Below are positions 63,161 to 64,000 of a stretch of 64,000 bases of DNA, in pieces. Under the pieces are notes generated by a model. It did no database searches. It saw nothing but the letters and a program-made list of their open reading frames with translations, and was not told the origin of the DNA. The position numbers and the translations under genes are program-made. The stretch is from UBA8514 sp034933685 (lineage in GTDB: Bacteria > Bacillota > Clostridia > Lachnospirales > Anaerotignaceae). The DNA lies in the NCBI GenBank assembly GCA_034933685.1, contig JAYFNB010000002.1, forward strand, positions 15,582-79,581, written 5' to 3'. The stretch's first letter is position 1. Each line of letters opens with the position of its first letter.

Positions 63161-63622
63161 ATGATCATAACTGATTTAGATAATGTAGATTTTTATTCGC
63201 CAATACTAGGCAAGAATGCCGAAACAGCAATTAAAGCTTTAAAGGAAATTCCCTTTTTATCTTTAAATGAAGGAAGGCATGATGTAGACGGGGATGAAGT
63301 TTATTTTATGGTGAATAAATATAATACAAAATCACCTGACGTTGCTCAGTTTGAAACACATAAAAAATACATAGACATCCAGTATATGATGCAAGGGAAC
63401 GAGATAATATATTGTGATCTAGCTTGCCACATGGAAAAAGATGGTGAATATATTATTGAAAAAGATAAACAGCCCTATATCAACGCACCAGGTACAATTG
63501 TTATAAGAATGCATCCAGGCAATATAGCTCTTCTTTTTCCTGAAGATGCACATAAAGTTGGTTGCATGATTGGAAATAACAGCCATCCTGTGTTTAAGGT
63601 TGTTCTTAAAGTTAAAATATAA
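63161..63622 (+). CDS. YhcH/YjgK/YiaL family protein
   Basis: The 153-residue protein belongs to the DUF386 group, cupin-fold proteins often found in sugar-acid and sialic-acid catabolic operons (anomerase-like roles have been proposed). The FETHKKYIDIQYMMQGNE stretch and a final HPVFKVVLKVKI are typical. AAGGAGG precedes the ATG. It closes the AraC-LarA-dehydrogenase unit, which supports a sugar-derived hydroxy-acid substrate. Confidence 0.9.
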   Translation: MIITDLDNVDFYSPILGKNAETAIKALKEIPFLSLNEGRHDVDGDEVYFMVNKYNTKSPDVAQFETHKKYIDIQYMMQGNEIIYCDLACHMEKDGEYIIEKDKQPYINAPGTIVIRMHPGNIALLFPEDAHKVGCMIGNNSHPVFKVVLKVKI

Positions 63623-63627
63623 TATTT

Positions 63628-63664
63628 AAAAAGATGAGATAATTACTATCTCATCTTTTTTATA
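63628..63664 (+). terminator. Terminator of the LarA-homologue operon
   Basis: AAAAGATGAGATA pairs with TATCTCATCTTTT around ATTAC and is followed by T-rich sequence. Confidence 0.88.
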
Positions 63665-63738
63665 TATTATAGCTATATTAAGTAGCCTACAAGGTTCATT
63701 TAACTAATGCCATTGTTTAATCATTTAATATAAAATTA

Positions 63739-63766
63739 TAAAAAAAAACTACCTTTAAAGGTAGTT
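63739..63766 (-). terminator. Terminator of the tRNA cluster
   Basis: AACTACCTTTAAAGGTAGTT is self-complementary on the minus strand and is followed by eight T. It ends the tRNA-Asn/Glu/Cys transcript. Confidence 0.85.
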
Positions 63767-63774
63767 CATAAAAC

Positions 63775-63845
63775 AGGCGCCACCCGGATTTGAACCGGGG
63801 GTAAGGGTGTTGCAGACCCGTGCCTTACCACTTGGCGATGGCGCC
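63775..63845 (-). tRNA. tRNA-Cys (GCA)
   Basis: The 71-base cloverleaf has a seven-base acceptor stem (GGCGCCA/TGGCGCC), a normal D arm, an anticodon loop CTGCAAC with GCA, a T arm CCCGG/CCGGG and discriminator T. The bottom anticodon-stem pair is C-T, where related tRNA-Cys have a G-T pair. The CCA end is not encoded. Confidence 0.93.
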
Positions 63846-63862
63846 ATATAAAATATTGTAAG

Positions 63863-63934
63863 TGACCCAACCGGGAATCGAACCCGGGTTACAGCCGTGA
63901 AAGGGCCGTGTCTTAACCGCTTGACCATTGGGCC
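63863..63934 (-). tRNA. tRNA-Glu (TTC)
   Basis: The 72-base cloverleaf has acceptor stem GGCCCAA/TTGGGTC, anticodon loop CTTTCAC with TTC and T arm CCGGG/CCCGG. It is the middle gene of the cluster. Confidence 0.95.
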
Positions 63935-63951
63935 TTATATAATTTAAAAAG

Positions 63952-64000
63952 CTCCCCGAGTAGGATTCGAACCTACGACCCATCGGTTAACAGCCGATTG
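63952..64000 (-). tRNA. tRNA-Asn (GTT), partial
   Basis: Only the 3' part is in the window. The anticodon loop CTGTTAA (GTT), the T arm and the acceptor 3' strand TCGGGGA are visible. The 5' part lies beyond the right edge. Confidence 0.88.

Noticed and set aside
1..64000. CRISPR arrays, insertion sequences, prophage or attachment sites
   Set aside because: No spaced direct repeats, transposase or integrase genes, or tRNA-end duplications were seen.

Overview
This 64 kb window is a low-GC, tightly packed chromosomal segment of an anaerobic Firmicute of the class Clostridia, most likely Lachnospiraceae-like. The evidence is AT-rich codon use with AAA-dominated lysine, strong GGAGG-type ribosome sites, frequent GTG/TTG starts, the early-cobalt (CbiK/CbiD/CbiG) anaerobic cobalamin route, ScpAB condensin, FtsEX with an M23 peptidase and CtpA, a dnaG-rpoD-trmK-nif3 cluster, a DUF6774-like small protein, and a GT4-CsaB wall-polymer fusion. 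No insertion sequence, prophage, integrase or CRISPR array was seen. Most genes lie on the minus strand.

Layout. (1) 1-11475, minus: a single anaerobic cobalamin operon. A TTGACA/TAAAAT promoter and a cobalamin riboswitch with an intrinsic terminator control cbiM-N-Q-O (cobalt ECF importer), cbiK, cbiD, cbiL, cbiF, cbiG, cbiH, a three-domain cbiJ-cbiE-cbiT fusion and cbiA. A further gene runs off the left edge. Nearly all joints overlap or abut. (2) 11.5-14.5 kb: an accessory-looking patch with a rhodanese lipoprotein, a decayed small ORF, a solitary PD-(D/E)XK nuclease-like gene and a plus-strand PTPS/QueD-family gene that lacks the usual catalytic Cys, carries a C-terminal zinc ribbon and has atypical codon use. 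(3) 14.8-22.5 kb, minus: RNase P RNA, a TGS-nucleoside kinase, nif3-like, trmK, rpoD, dnaG and dgt. (4) 22.6-29.3 kb: tautomerase, Nudix hydrolase, small unknown genes, a Na+/H+ antiporter, scpB-scpA, a site-2-protease relative with a broken HExxH motif, and ctpA. (5) 29.5-33.4 kb: M23 peptidase, ftsX, ftsE and a CdaR/PucR-type regulator. (6) 33.7-46.3 kb: an envelope-polymer locus (YitT, WecG-type transferase, GT4-CsaB fusion, two DUF4330 membrane proteins, GT4, O-antigen-ligase/polymerase-like protein, MurJ flippase), then an exported phosphodiester-glycosidase protein and a small exported protein. (7) 46.4-54.9 kb: two radical SAM proteins, a small P-loop protein, cysK, a CDF metal exporter, a secreted unknown, queT with a structured leader, trpS, and a divergent DAHP synthase. 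(8) 55-59.6 kb: iron-type alcohol dehydrogenase, PspC, RadC, DUF402 and a Na/Pi cotransporter with PhoU domain. (9) 59.9-63.6 kb, plus: an AraC regulator followed by a LarA (nickel-pincer racemase) homologue, a D-2-hydroxyacid dehydrogenase and a YhcH/YjgK/YiaL protein. This looks like a compact hydroxy-acid or sugar-acid catabolic operon of unknown substrate. (10) 63.7-64 kb, minus: tRNA-Asn (partial), tRNA-Glu and tRNA-Cys with a terminator.

How they work together. Regions 1 and 9 are the clear metabolic units, region 5 and ctpA form a division/peptidoglycan-remodelling group, and region 6 is a secondary wall-polymer assembly line. The most interesting open questions are the LarA-homologue operon, the Cys-less zinc-ribbon PTPS protein, the HExxR site-2-protease relative next to scpAB, and the structured leader of queT.
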